A DNA stretch of 53,576 nt, from NCBI RefSeq assembly GCF_007679495.1, contig NZ_VEGP01000031.1, positions 5,076 through 58,651 on the forward strand, read 5' to 3'. The notes under the pieces are model-generated. The model was not told the origin of the DNA and did no database searches. It saw only the letters and a program-made list of their open reading frames with translations. The stretch is from Paenibacillus sp. 32O-W. Lineage in GTDB: Bacteria; Bacillota; Bacilli; Paenibacillales; NBRC-103111. Positions 16,433 through 24,740 of the stretch are shown here, piece after piece; position 1 is the stretch's first letter; each line of letters starts with the position of its first letter. The position numbers were made by a program, and so were the translations under genes.

Positions 16433-17320
16433 TCAACCTTTGATCGCTCCCAGCATAACCCCCTTCGTGAAATACTTCTGGACAAACGGATAAACAAATA
16501 ATATAGGCAACGTCGTAGCTACGACCATAGCCATCCGAATGGAGAATGGAGGAAGCTCGGCCTCCAAGCCCTGAACCTGGCTCATCATTTCCACGCTCAT
16601 ATTGGGCTGCTGCAGCATATCCCGCAAGATGACCTGAAGAGGATACAGCTTATCGTTCGTAATGAACATGATCCCTGCGAAAAATTCGTTCCAGTGGGCT
16701 ACCGCATAGAACAATCCAATCGTCGCAATGATGGCCTTGGACAGCGGCAGTACGACCCAGAACAGCGTCTGCAAATCGTTGCAGCCATCGATCTTGGCCG
16801 CCTCCTGAATTTCAATCGACATATTCTCGAAGAATGTCTTGGCAATCAGCAGGTTGAAGGTCGCTATCAGGCTGGGAATGATGAGCGCCCAGATAGAGTC
16901 TAGCAAACCGAATTCCTTAACCACCAGATAATTCGGGATCAGCCCTCCGTTAAAAACCATCGTAAATACGATCAGGAACAGGCACAGCTTGCGCCCGGGC
17001 ATCTGCTTGCGTGACAGCGGATAGGCCAGAAGCAAGGTAAAAACCAGGTTAAGGAAGGTCCCGAGGACCGTAATCAAAGTCGTTATTTTCAGCGATTGCG
17101 GCAATCTCGGACTCTCGAATATGGCACGATAGGCGCTGAACGTCACTTCCGACGGGAAGAGAACGAAGCCTCCGTTGCGAATCGTCTCCTTAAGCGGTGT
17201 AATGGACATGATGACGACATAATACATCGGAAACAGAGTCGCCAAGCCGATCAAGGTCAGGATGGTGTAGAACAAAGCGTCGATTAGCCGGTCTCCCGTT
17301 GTTTTGATCTGTGTGTTCAT
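16433..17320 (-). CDS. sugar ABC transporter permease (LplC/YtcP-like)
   Basis: The 295-aa inner-membrane permease has six hydrophobic segments, and the EAA loop EAAKIDGCNDLQTLFWVVLP at about 173-192 contacts a shared ATPase. It ends in KGVMLGAIKG, typical of LplC-type permeases. AGGAGGGAAGCTTC precedes the ATG. It lies 12 bases after lplB in the same operon. No ATPase is encoded nearby, as is usual for this family, which borrows an MsmX-type ATPase from elsewhere. Confidence 0.9.
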   Translation of the reverse strand: MNTQIKTTGDRLIDALFYTILTLIGLATLFPMYYVVIMSITPLKETIRNGGFVLFPSEVTFSAYRAIFESPRLPQSLKITTLITVLGTFLNLVFTLLLAYPLSRKQMPGRKLCLFLIVFTMVFNGGLIPNYLVVKEFGLLDSIWALIIPSLIATFNLLIAKTFFENMSIEIQEAAKIDGCNDLQTLFWVVLPLSKAIIATIGLFYAVAHWNEFFAGIMFITNDKLYPLQVILRDMLQQPNMSVEMMSQVQGLEAELPPFSIRMAMVVATTLPILFVYPFVQKYFTKGVMLGAIKG

Positions 17321-17332
17321 GAAGCTTCCCTC

Positions 17333-18298
17333 CTACCAAATGCCGGAATCGCCGAACTTCTTGGCAATTTTATTGGCGCTGAGCACCAGTATAAGGCCTA
17401 CGAATGATTTGAAGAACCCGACCGCAGCCGCGAAGCTGAACTGCATCTCCTCCAGCCCCCGCCGGAAAACCCAGGTGTCGATAATATCCCCTACCTCGTA
17501 AACTCTCGCGTTCAGGAAGATGTAGATCTGGCCGAAGCCGGCGTCCAGAATGCCTCCCAGTCGAATAATCAGAAGGAGTACGATGACGCTTCGGATTCCC
17601 GGCAGGGTGACGTGCCATATCTTGCGCCAGCGGCCCGCTCCATCAACTACCGCCGCTTCATACAGACTCGGATCGATGGAGGATAGCGACGCCAGGTAAA
17701 TAATCGCCCCGAAGCCGACTTCTTTCCATATCTCGGTAATATACAGAATGGGCCGGAACCAGCTCTTGGAGGTGAGGAAATCGACCGGTTCTTTGCCTAG
17801 AAATTTCAAAAACTCGTTAATCAAGCCATCCGCCGGAGCCAGAAACGCTAACGCAAGCCCATAAATGATAACCCAGGATAAAAAGTGAGGCATATATGAG
17901 ATGGTCTGAATGGTCCGCTTGAACCACCTGGAACCGATTTCATTTAAAATAAGAGCAAGCATTATGTCGGGGACCATGCCCAATATAATTTTGAATACGC
18001 TGATCACCAACGTGTTGCGAAGCAGAAGATAGAAATCTGCGCTTTGGAAAATCTCCTCGAAATGCTTGAAGCCCACCCATGGACTGTCAAACACACCCTT
18101 CATGATGTTGTAATCCTTGAATGCTATGATCAGGCCGAACATGGGCAAATATTTAAAGCATAGGTAGTAAAGCATGCCGGGAATCAGCATCAAATACATC
18201 CACTTGTATTCTTTGATGGTTCGGACGAATCTCGTCCGCCACGTCTTTTTCTTGTTCGAAGCTGGCGCCAGGTCTTTTTTCAAAGTAATATCCGCCAT
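17333..18298 (-). CDS. sugar ABC transporter permease (LplB/YteP-like)
   Basis: The 321-aa first permease of the operon has six transmembrane segments, beginning near residue 33, and an EAA loop at about 214-233 (EAAVVDGAGRWRKIWHVTLP). It ends in AKKFGDSGIW, typical of LplB/YteP proteins. GGGAGTGAGA precedes the ATG. Upstream lie a cre box, a TATAAT box and a 33-bp element also present upstream of yesM, so the operon is probably catabolite-repressed and activated by the YesN-like regulator. Confidence 0.9.
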   Translation of the reverse strand: MADITLKKDLAPASNKKKTWRTRFVRTIKEYKWMYLMLIPGMLYYLCFKYLPMFGLIIAFKDYNIMKGVFDSPWVGFKHFEEIFQSADFYLLLRNTLVISVFKIILGMVPDIMLALILNEIGSRWFKRTIQTISYMPHFLSWVIIYGLALAFLAPADGLINEFLKFLGKEPVDFLTSKSWFRPILYITEIWKEVGFGAIIYLASLSSIDPSLYEAAVVDGAGRWRKIWHVTLPGIRSVIVLLLIIRLGGILDAGFGQIYIFLNARVYEVGDIIDTWVFRRGLEEMQFSFAAAVGFFKSFVGLILVLSANKIAKKFGDSGIW

Positions 18299-18319
18299 TC
18301 TCTCACTCCCACTTTCTCT

Positions 18320-18336
18320 TTGTAAAGCGCTTACAA
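18320..18336 (-). promoter_or_regulatory. cre box of the lplBCA operon
   Basis: The palindrome TTGTAAAGCGCTTACAA contains a full match to the CcpA-binding consensus. It lies between the -10 box and the start codon of lplB, where bound CcpA would block transcription. Confidence 0.8.
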
Positions 18337-18351
18337 TTTTGGTCTGACTTA

Positions 18352-18357
18352 ATTATA
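18352..18357 (-). promoter_or_regulatory. -10 box of the lplBCA promoter
   Basis: A perfect TATAAT on the minus strand. No good -35 hexamer is present at the expected distance, which fits a promoter needing the activator site at 18383-18415. Confidence 0.6.
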
Positions 18358-18382
18358 GCTTCGTGACTCCACCCTCCTCTAC

Positions 18383-18415
18383 GGGAAAAATTTTATAACC
18401 TGTGTAAAAATTATA
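18383..18415 (-). promoter_or_regulatory. putative YesN operator upstream of lplB
   Basis: A 33-base element, 25 bases upstream of the -10 box, matches 26 of 33 positions of the element at 47601-47633 before yesM. Each contains two A-rich half-sites with 20-base spacing (plus-strand GGGAAAA and GTGTAAAAATTATA), as expected for an AraC-type regulator bound at direct repeats. Confidence 0.65.
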
Positions 18416-18576
18416 TTAAAATAACGGTACTTGTGAGGTTTTCCTTAGGGAACTAAGCGGCATAGGGGCTAACTTGTAGTACACTATAGTTTTTTTCAAT
18501 TAGTGGCAACGACAAGTGTAACGTTAAACTAGGCAAAATAATAGAATAACTTGACTCTAGAGAAAAAGTGGGGGGT

Positions 18577-18831
18577 GTGGGCCATCAACAACAAATTACG
18601 GCCTACCAGTCAGTAACGTGGAGGTAAAACGGCCATTTATCTAGGGGATGGCCATTACGATCTACATTTCGGGGGAGGTTTGGAATTTATTTCGGGAATA
18701 CCTATACAAGGCTGATTGGAGATGGATCGGGTTACATCATCCTGCATAATATAAATATGTCCACCGGACAAATATATGGTGAGTATTTAAATTACGATGC
18801 TAAGTCCGTTCGCCGCACACCGAGTAAGTAG
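18577..18831 (+). pseudogene. broken small hypothetical gene
   Basis: A GTG at 18577 follows a G-rich run (GTGGGGGG). The frame reads GHQQQITAYQSVTW to a stop. The next frame continues as GKTAIYLGDGHYDLHFGGG, and a third frame then gives LIGDGSGYIILHNINMSTGQ to a stop at 18829-18831. Joined by two small frameshifts these make one plausible protein of about 85 residues with repeated GDG motifs. I do not recognise the family. It could instead be chance, but three adjoining protein-like stretches in order argue for a decayed gene at the island's left edge. Confidence 0.3.
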
Positions 18832-18859
18832 CAAGGGGGCTAGCCCCTTGCTACTTACT
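18823..18859. repeat. perfect 16-bp inverted repeat
   Basis: AGTAAGTAGCAAGGGG and its exact complement are separated by five bases. There is no T tract on either strand. It overlaps the last codons of the broken gene and could be its terminator or a mobile-element end. Confidence 0.6.
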
Positions 18860-19269
18860 GCAAACTGACTATCAAAAAATTGGTATCACAAGCACAATCT
18901 TCTCGATTTCAGAAAACATCTTGATGAGTTGCCTCATATTATCAGGAAAATAATGGACGTTTGAGTTTATAGGGACTCTTGTAAACGTCCAACACGTTTC
19001 CATGAAACATCGGAAGCTTCCTTTATTTAGCCAAGTTTGTTTTTTCAACACAGTTGAACGGTCATATTAGATCCGCTAGCAGGAGAATCGATTATTTGCT
19101 GTAGCCCTCTGATGACTGAAGGTTATGGCTATCAATTTGATTTCGATCTCAATACTTCTGCAATTTCCCAGCCAGACCGGATTAATCACTCTGTTCAGTT
19201 TTCATATATGTATACAGAGTGATTTTATTGCCGGCGACTTTCCTCTGTTAATCAGGGGGGGGATTTTCT
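18860..19269. other. non-coding stretch with a hairpin at 19184-19224
   Basis: No convincing coding sequence. An 11-bp stem (AATCACTCTGT / ACAGAGTGATT) with a 19-base AT-rich loop is followed by TTATTG on the plus strand and sits about 45 bases before the IS630 relic. It may be a terminator or an element end. Confidence 0.35.
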
Positions 19270-19750
19270 ATGCTTTTTGTCCGTGAACTAACGAACCAAG
19301 AAGGTCAAAACTTACTTCGGGTTGCTCGCCAAAATACATCCGGCTTTGCTGTGCGGAGAGCTCACATATTGCTAGCGTCTCGCAAAAAATGAAGAATTAA
19401 AGACATTGCGTCCTTTGTATCATTGGGCAGATATGCCTACCGTTTACACGCAGAAACGCTTGTTCGCTATCTTTTCGCTGCTTATGATCTAAAAAGTAAC
19501 ACTCTCTACGGGAATATCGAAAACAATAAAGGGCCGTGACTTCTTGTCGAAGCCTTCAAGTTCTTCGCCGCCGGTACCATCGTTCCGAGCGGCTTTATAT
19601 TGTGCTGGACAATTTTAACATCCATAAAACGGTGAAAGTAAGAGAGTTTCCGGCAGAAGACAATATGGAGCTTTTCTTTACATCAACTTGTTCGTCATGA
19701 CTGAATCGCATCGAGTGCCACTTGCTCCACTACGTTCTTTTGTTTCTACC
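19270..19750 (+). pseudogene. IS630-family transposase relic
   Basis: Translation from the ATG at 19270 gives ELTNQEGQNLLRVARQNTSG then RRAHILLASRKK and a stop. This is the N-terminal helix-turn-helix region of IS630 transposases. Further on, in shifted frames, come LYIVLDNFNIHKTVKVREFP (the second catalytic Asp block) and S-stop-LNRIECH, where Trp has become TGA in the usual SWLNRIE motif. Several frameshifts and stops make it inactive. The middle, including the first catalytic Asp, is largely lost. It differs from the later IS630 copy at 41105-42275. Confidence 0.7.
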
Positions 19751-19959
19751 CCGATTCCCACTATTGGCGTAATAAGAACGCCAAATCCAAAAGCTACTGC
19801 GCCTTCAAAAACGGGATTAAGGTAGCCTGATGGGGTATTTGGTATGTTTGATATTCCCGCACCTTCAATACATATCATAACATACCTTTCTAACTCCGTT
19901 GCGAAGTTCTTCACATATTCTATAGGCCTCCCCAGATATAAACGTCGCCCTCTACTCAT
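19745..19959 (-). pseudogene. membrane-protein fragment, possibly aquaporin-like
   Basis: A minus-strand frame opens at ATG 19959 without a ribosome binding site and runs into the antisense of the IS630 relic. Residues around GAVAFGFGVLITPIVGIG resemble a transmembrane helix of aquaporin/glycerol-facilitator proteins, and the preceding FATELERYVMICIEGAGISN resembles their first helix (AEFxGTxxLVxxGxG). The NPA boxes are absent. It would then be a truncated remnant. The similarity is weak and this could be a chance frame. Confidence 0.25.
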
Positions 19960-20122
19960 ACCGAACCATTTGTAGGATCACAACCGAATACTATATTTAA
20001 TAACATTTTCCTTACTCCAGTGCTTTTGCTTCCGGCCCCCTAAAGATACATTCACGCCCTGATAGATACCCCAAGATACACATATTAACAATAAACTTGG
20101 TCAGCTGGTGTTTGTGTTTTGG

Positions 20123-21154
20123 TTATAAAATATGTATGCGTTTTTCAGTACTCTCGTTATCAATTAAAAAAAGATAGTCTTTTATATTTGCTTTATTGTT
20201 CTTATCTAAAATCAGAATCCCATTCGACGTCACAGCTACAACAACATTGGATATACCAAGCACTACAACCGGTATATCTAATTCATTTATCATATGGCTA
20301 TTTATACAATCATCGCTTAAAAATCCTTTTCCTATGGTGTTAGATACAAGCTCCTCAGTGAAAGTCCCCCACGAACCAAGGTCTTTCCAATATCCTTCAT
20401 AAGGGACCACAGCAATATTACTTTCACGCTCAGCAATTTCATAGTCAAAACTTACTATTGGCAATTCACTATAATAATCCCGAAGTTCTCTAAAGGTTGT
20501 GGGAATACCTTTCTGACGAAGTATATTTATAACATATTCCAACTTAAAGGCATATACGCCACAATTCCAAAGAGCTAAACCACTGTTCACTAGACTTTCA
20601 GCTATTTCTTTTGATGGTTTCTCAACAAAGTGTGAAACCCTGTGAAATAAACGTTTTTCTCCAAGCGTATCTGTTAGTATATAACCATATTGCGAGGAGG
20701 GCATTTTGGGAGGCACTCCTATTAAAGCAAGGGAAAAACAATTATCTTGAAGTAATTCTTCCAGTTGTTTGATTACCATAAAAAAATTATTTTCAACGTA
20801 CGTATCAACTGGAAGCGTTATAACTACCTCACTTAGTTCTATTCCAATTTCTGAATATAGAAAAGCCGCAGTTAGAGCAATCGCTGGGAAAGTATCTCTT
20901 CTCTCCGGTTCAATTACTACTGATTTCCCATTTCCTATTTGATTATATATTAATTCAACTTGGTTTTCTCTCGTTACTATTAATGTTTCTTTTTCTAATC
21001 CAACTTCTACAATTTGTCCCCATATTCGTTGCAGCATTGATTCTTGATGTCCATATTGATTTTTTATCAGCTTTATGAATTGTTTAGACTTAATCTCGCT
21101 AGATATAGGCCATAAACGTTGTCCAGATCCTCCTGATAATAATATAAGTCTCAT
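20123..21154 (-). CDS. mannose-1-phosphate guanylyltransferase-like nucleotidyltransferase (ManC-type)
   Basis: This enzyme likely activates a hexose-1-phosphate, probably mannose-1-phosphate, to its NDP-sugar. The signature LSGGSGQRLWP is at about 6-16, the substrate-binding LPVDTYVE near 114-121 and HFVEKPS near 176-182. The 343-aa length lacks the C-terminal isomerase domain of bifunctional enzymes. GGGGGAG precedes the ATG. It is the last gene of the glycan cluster on the minus strand, 21 bases downstream of an ABC-2 permease. No GDP-mannose-using enzyme is obvious here, so the sugar product is inferred. Confidence 0.8.
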   Translation of the reverse strand: MRLILLSGGSGQRLWPISSEIKSKQFIKLIKNQYGHQESMLQRIWGQIVEVGLEKETLIVTRENQVELIYNQIGNGKSVVIEPERRDTFPAIALTAAFLYSEIGIELSEVVITLPVDTYVENNFFMVIKQLEELLQDNCFSLALIGVPPKMPSSQYGYILTDTLGEKRLFHRVSHFVEKPSKEIAESLVNSGLALWNCGVYAFKLEYVINILRQKGIPTTFRELRDYYSELPIVSFDYEIAERESNIAVVPYEGYWKDLGSWGTFTEELVSNTIGKGFLSDDCINSHMINELDIPVVVLGISNVVVAVTSNGILILDKNNKANIKDYLFLIDNESTEKRIHIL

Positions 21155-21174
21155 ATTAATTATAGCTCCCCCAA

Positions 21175-21972
21175 TTAATTTCCAACACTTTCATATTTTT
21201 TTATTCCTCGATAAAATATTCTAATTGAAAGGTATAAAAAAAAGATAGAAACGATTGGCGTAAGTAATCCTATAATTGACCATTGATCTTTACCAAATAT
21301 AAATGATGTGGGAAAGTAGCTTATAAACGCATACGGTATAAAGATTGAAATAATGATCTGTATACCCATAGAATAAATAGTTATAGGGTACCTGCAAAAA
21401 TCAATTGCGCTATGAACCATTACCGGAAGAGAATTTCGAGGTCCCTGTGTCCAAAATGAGGCGGAATTCGCAATCAAGTTCACTGCTATCCTTATACCTA
21501 CGCCTGAAATAATAAAAATAATTAATGCTAGTAACTTCAAAAAACCCCAATCTGTATCGGTTTTATTGATTGACTCCAATAAAAATACTAGCCCCAAAAT
21601 TATATTTACAATCCCGTTCAAACCAAATGCTGAGGACATAACCTGTAATAATGGTGATACTGGTCTTAGTAGGAATCTATCTAGCTCGCCCCTATTTACA
21701 AACCCATTTATTAACCATATCCCATTAAACAAGAATGAAGATACTCCCTCAGCAATAAAAATGAGTGAATACATAAAAACAATCTCCCATAAACTCCAGC
21801 CATTAATATGGGGGATACGTTCAAATATAGCCCAAATAAAAATTAAACCAAGGCTTTGCGTCAACAATCCTGCGGCCATAGCAATAAAAAAATCTGACTG
21901 ATATTCTAGAATCGCCTTTACTTGTTGAATTAAAAAACGAAAATAGATGTAAATTGAACGCTTTAACTTCAT
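21175..21972 (-). CDS. ABC-2 type transporter permease 2
   Basis: A 265-aa membrane protein with six hydrophobic segments. It resembles the ABC-2 permease family that occurs as a pair of diverged permeases with one ATPase. It lies six bases after the other permease, and GGAGGGTGATGG precedes its ATG. It probably forms a heterodimer with that permease to export a lipid-linked or peptide substrate. Context in a glycan cluster suggests a glycoconjugate, but this permease type is not the classic Wzm of O-antigen export. Confidence 0.8.
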   Translation of the reverse strand: MKLKRSIYIYFRFLIQQVKAILEYQSDFFIAMAAGLLTQSLGLIFIWAIFERIPHINGWSLWEIVFMYSLIFIAEGVSSFLFNGIWLINGFVNRGELDRFLLRPVSPLLQVMSSAFGLNGIVNIILGLVFLLESINKTDTDWGFLKLLALIIFIISGVGIRIAVNLIANSASFWTQGPRNSLPVMVHSAIDFCRYPITIYSMGIQIIISIFIPYAFISYFPTSFIFGKDQWSIIGLLTPIVSIFFLYLSIRIFYRGIKKYESVGN

Positions 21973-21978
21973 AATCCA

Positions 21979-22779
21979 TCACCCTCCATGAATTATGACT
22001 TTTCTAATAGCCCACCGCCAAATAAAAAGGACTGTTCCCCACAATAATAATATCCAGAATAGTTGTAGAACCATTTGTTGTATCGCTTTGATAATACTCA
22101 TATGTCCTAAATATATAGATGCCGGAATATAAACAATTCCCTGAAAAGGTAACCATTTTGCTATAGTGGCTAACCAGTCAGGAAAAAGAGAAAGTGGAAT
22201 CAATGCTCCCGAGAATAAATTTGTAATCGCTGTACGTGCCCAGGCGATCCCCTGTGAACTGGAAGTCCAGAAACAAAATAAACTAGCAAGATAAACTACA
22301 CAATATTTCAAAATTAACGATAGGCATAAACTTATCGAAAAAAGAAAAATAAACCAATTATCCTCAGGCATCTTGATTCCGTTAATTACAATTACCCAAA
22401 TAATTGCTAAAAATACACTCACTCCGCCTTCAACCATACTTGTACCCATTGTTTCAAAAAAACGAGCTATATGAAAGTTTAATGGTTTCAATAAATCCAT
22501 AGAGACACTTCCATCGAGAATTCTTTTTGATAGCGCCGATTCCGAGTACCAAGATAATAGAGTGTTAGAAATAAAAACAATTACTAAATAGCACTTCATG
22601 TCATCCCATGTCATTTGACCTACCTCGGTATTTTCAACGTAAATCGCTTTCCATAAATAATATAAAACTGTAATAAATACAATTCCTGATATAGAATTTA
22701 TCAAGAAATTTAATCGATATGCCAATGAAGTCTGTACTGACATCTTAAAGAGCGAGTAGTATTTTCTTGAAGAAATCAT
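21979..22779 (-). CDS. ABC-2 type transporter permease 1
   Basis: A 267-aa membrane protein with six hydrophobic segments, partner of the following permease. The ATG at 22779 lies 10 bases after GGGGG; an in-frame GTG three codons upstream sits too close to that signal. KRILDGSVSMDLLKPLNF is the cytoplasmic loop typical of this ABC-2 subfamily; the partner has a matching NRGELDRFLLRPVSPLLQ. The two are therefore paralogues. It follows the ATPase gene by 17 bases. Confidence 0.8.
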   Translation of the reverse strand: MISSRKYYSLFKMSVQTSLAYRLNFLINSISGIVFITVLYYLWKAIYVENTEVGQMTWDDMKCYLVIVFISNTLLSWYSESALSKRILDGSVSMDLLKPLNFHIARFFETMGTSMVEGGVSVFLAIIWVIVINGIKMPEDNWFIFLFSISLCLSLILKYCVVYLASLFCFWTSSSQGIAWARTAITNLFSGALIPLSLFPDWLATIAKWLPFQGIVYIPASIYLGHMSIIKAIQQMVLQLFWILLLWGTVLFIWRWAIRKVIIHGG

Positions 22780-22796
22780 AATTACCACTTCCCCCT

Positions 22797-23801
22797 CTAT
22801 ATAGATAACTCTATTTGCCCGTCGTACACTTTTCGAATAATGGTATCAACTGAAGGCTCATCTATTTTAAAATCAACAACATCAAAAGCATTCATAACAA
22901 GGCTAACTATTTCCGCAGTAGAATATTCTAATCGATTAAAACGAATGCAAAAATTTATGTCTGTTTTACTTTCAATATATACTTTCGGCAATCTTAATTT
23001 TGATTTAATATTAGTACTAGGTTCTCTTAGTTGAAAGTGGATAATTACTTCTCTCGAAAATGCATTTTTAATAGCATCCAAATTTCCATCGTAGATAACT
23101 TTTCCGTCGTCAATAATAATAAGCCTTTGACATATTTCTTTAATATCTTCAAGGTCATGTGTAGTAAGCAGTATGGTTGTTTTTCGTTCTACATTAATTT
23201 TTTTTATAAATTCTCTAATGCGTTTTTTTACTGAAATATCTAATCCAATTGTTGGTTCGTCCAAAAATAATATTTTTGGGTTATGCAAGAGGGCAGCTGC
23301 TAAATCTGCCCTCATTCTTTGGCCGAGTGATACTTTTCTAGCCGGCAAGTTAACGAAATCATTTAGATTAAGTAATGAAGTAAAAGTATCTAGGTTTTCT
23401 TTGTAAATATAATCAGGTATTTCATAAATATCTTTTAATAGCGAAAACGATTCACTAATAGGTAAATCCCACCAAAGCTGGGTCCGTTGACCAAATACGA
23501 CTCCAATATCTTTAGCATTTTGAATTCGATTTTCATATGGTATCATTCCATTTACACGAACCGATCCTGATGTAGGTACTAATATCCCAGTTAACATTTT
23601 TATAGTTGTGGATTTCCCAGCTCCATTTGGCCCTACGTACGCAACAGATTCACCTGAGTTAATAAACATATCGATATGATCAACTGCTGTTTTTTCAACA
23701 TACTTTTGATTAACTAAATGTTTTAATGAGCCTATTATTCCAGGTTGTTTTATGGCATGTTTATAGGTTTTTGTTAAGCCCACAACTTCAATTACATTCA
23801 T
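22797..23801 (-). CDS. ABC transporter ATP-binding protein
   Basis: The ATPase of the exporter formed with the two ABC-2 permeases downstream. From ATG at 23801 (334 aa, preceded by AAGGGGGG) it shows Walker A GPNGAGKST at 57-65, signature VSLGQRMRADLA, Walker B ILFLDEPTIGLD and the H-loop TTHDLEDI. The C-terminal about 100 residues form a regulatory extension found in this subfamily. A short AT-rich stretch of IS relics separates it from the glycosyltransferase genes upstream, so the trio may have its own promoter. Confidence 0.88.
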   Translation of the reverse strand: MNVIEVVGLTKTYKHAIKQPGIIGSLKHLVNQKYVEKTAVDHIDMFINSGESVAYVGPNGAGKSTTIKMLTGILVPTSGSVRVNGMIPYENRIQNAKDIGVVFGQRTQLWWDLPISESFSLLKDIYEIPDYIYKENLDTFTSLLNLNDFVNLPARKVSLGQRMRADLAAALLHNPKILFLDEPTIGLDISVKKRIREFIKKINVERKTTILLTTHDLEDIKEICQRLIIIDDGKVIYDGNLDAIKNAFSREVIIHFQLREPSTNIKSKLRLPKVYIESKTDINFCIRFNRLEYSTAEIVSLVMNAFDVVDFKIDEPSVDTIIRKVYDGQIELSI

Positions 23802-23859
23802 AATATTCCCCCCTTGTTCTTCATACGAAATCAAGGATTACTTATAGATACTTACTTTC

Positions 23860-24130
23860 GGTCCCACTGGTTGGTTGCTATAAGTTGACCTACCTCATCG
23901 CACGACAAAAATAACAGGACTCCCAACGTGCGGTTTGTCGGTGCTTTGTCGATGTTGCCATGCTAGCAAGTTGTGATGTAAAAAGACAATTATAATACGA
24001 CTAATCAATGAATCGTAAGAACATCCTTGAAACACTACCTGCAGGCACAGCAAGGATTTCGAACATTTGAAGAAAACCTGTCGGTTAAGGACTAGCGCGT
24101 TACAATAGATCCCCCCCATAAGAACTACTC
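23860..24130 (-). pseudogene. IS4-like transposase relic (C-terminal part)
   Basis: On the minus strand the frame gives QVFFKCSKSLL and FQGCSYDSLISRIIIVFL, then LLAWQHRQSTD. After a frameshift it continues as LFLSCDEVGQLIA. These match the end of IS4-family transposases (IEVFFK, FQGxSYD, IVFxRY, RxxxDxRTLGELF). The N-terminal half and the catalytic DDE block are missing, so it is a fragment. Confidence 0.7.
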
Positions 24131-24234
24131 ATGAGGTTTTTCCCTCAAGTAACTCACCCCGTTAACTTCGTCAAAATCTCTATGTAGTCGCGTACTTCGC
24201 TGAATGTACGACTAAAGTTTCCCACTCTGAAGTG

Positions 24235-24582
24235 ATCCATAAGAGTACGATCAAAAGTCTACCTCAAAGATCGACTCCAAAATCGGTTTCAATGCCCCTT
24301 CAACACACGATCTCGAATGTTGGGAATTTGCAATGTTCTCATTTTACCGTTTGCCTCCGGAATATCTAATCTGCGGTTGGTCTCCGGTCGGTATGTTTCT
24401 ACTTGAAGCCCGGCTTGGATACTTTTTAACAAACGGAATGACTCCTTCGAGTTCCACGTCAGCAATGCTTTTTCCGCCTTCACATGTTGACATGCTTCAT
24501 GAAGGGAGGTCCGCCATCCTGGTACCTGCCTATCCCAATTCCTAATCACGTTAAAGGGATGACCTCCCTCAATTAGATTCAC
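24235..24582 (-). pseudogene. group II intron reverse transcriptase relic
   Basis: The frame from 24582 contains YRPETNRRLDIPEANGKMRT then LQIPNIRDRVLKG and a stop, the RT0/RT1 region of group II intron reverse transcriptases. After a one-base shift it continues as ALKPILESIFEVDF-stop-SYSYG, the next conserved block (usually ALxxxLEPIFExDF...SYGFRP). All later RT domains and the maturase are absent. It is inactive and adjoins the IS4 relic. Confidence 0.7.
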
Positions 24583-24740
24583 CGAATACAGAAGGCTTCT
24601 CCATTTTCCACACCTTCATTCCCTCCATGTCGCCACTGATACTCCGCCGGTAAGGACTGACAATTCAGACTCTTTCGGTTTTCAGTCACATCATGCAATT
24701 ATGCCGATTTCCGAAAGTAAGTTAAAAAGAAAACTTAATA
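24583..24740. other. junction region without a gene
   Basis: This short region between the reverse transcriptase relic and the first intact glycosyltransferase gene shows no convincing gene, and I see no terminator. Confidence 0.3.

Noticed and set aside
19678-19744. C-terminal part of the minus-strand frame 19678-19959 as a gene
   Set aside because: This part is antisense to the SWLNRIE block of the IS630 relic.
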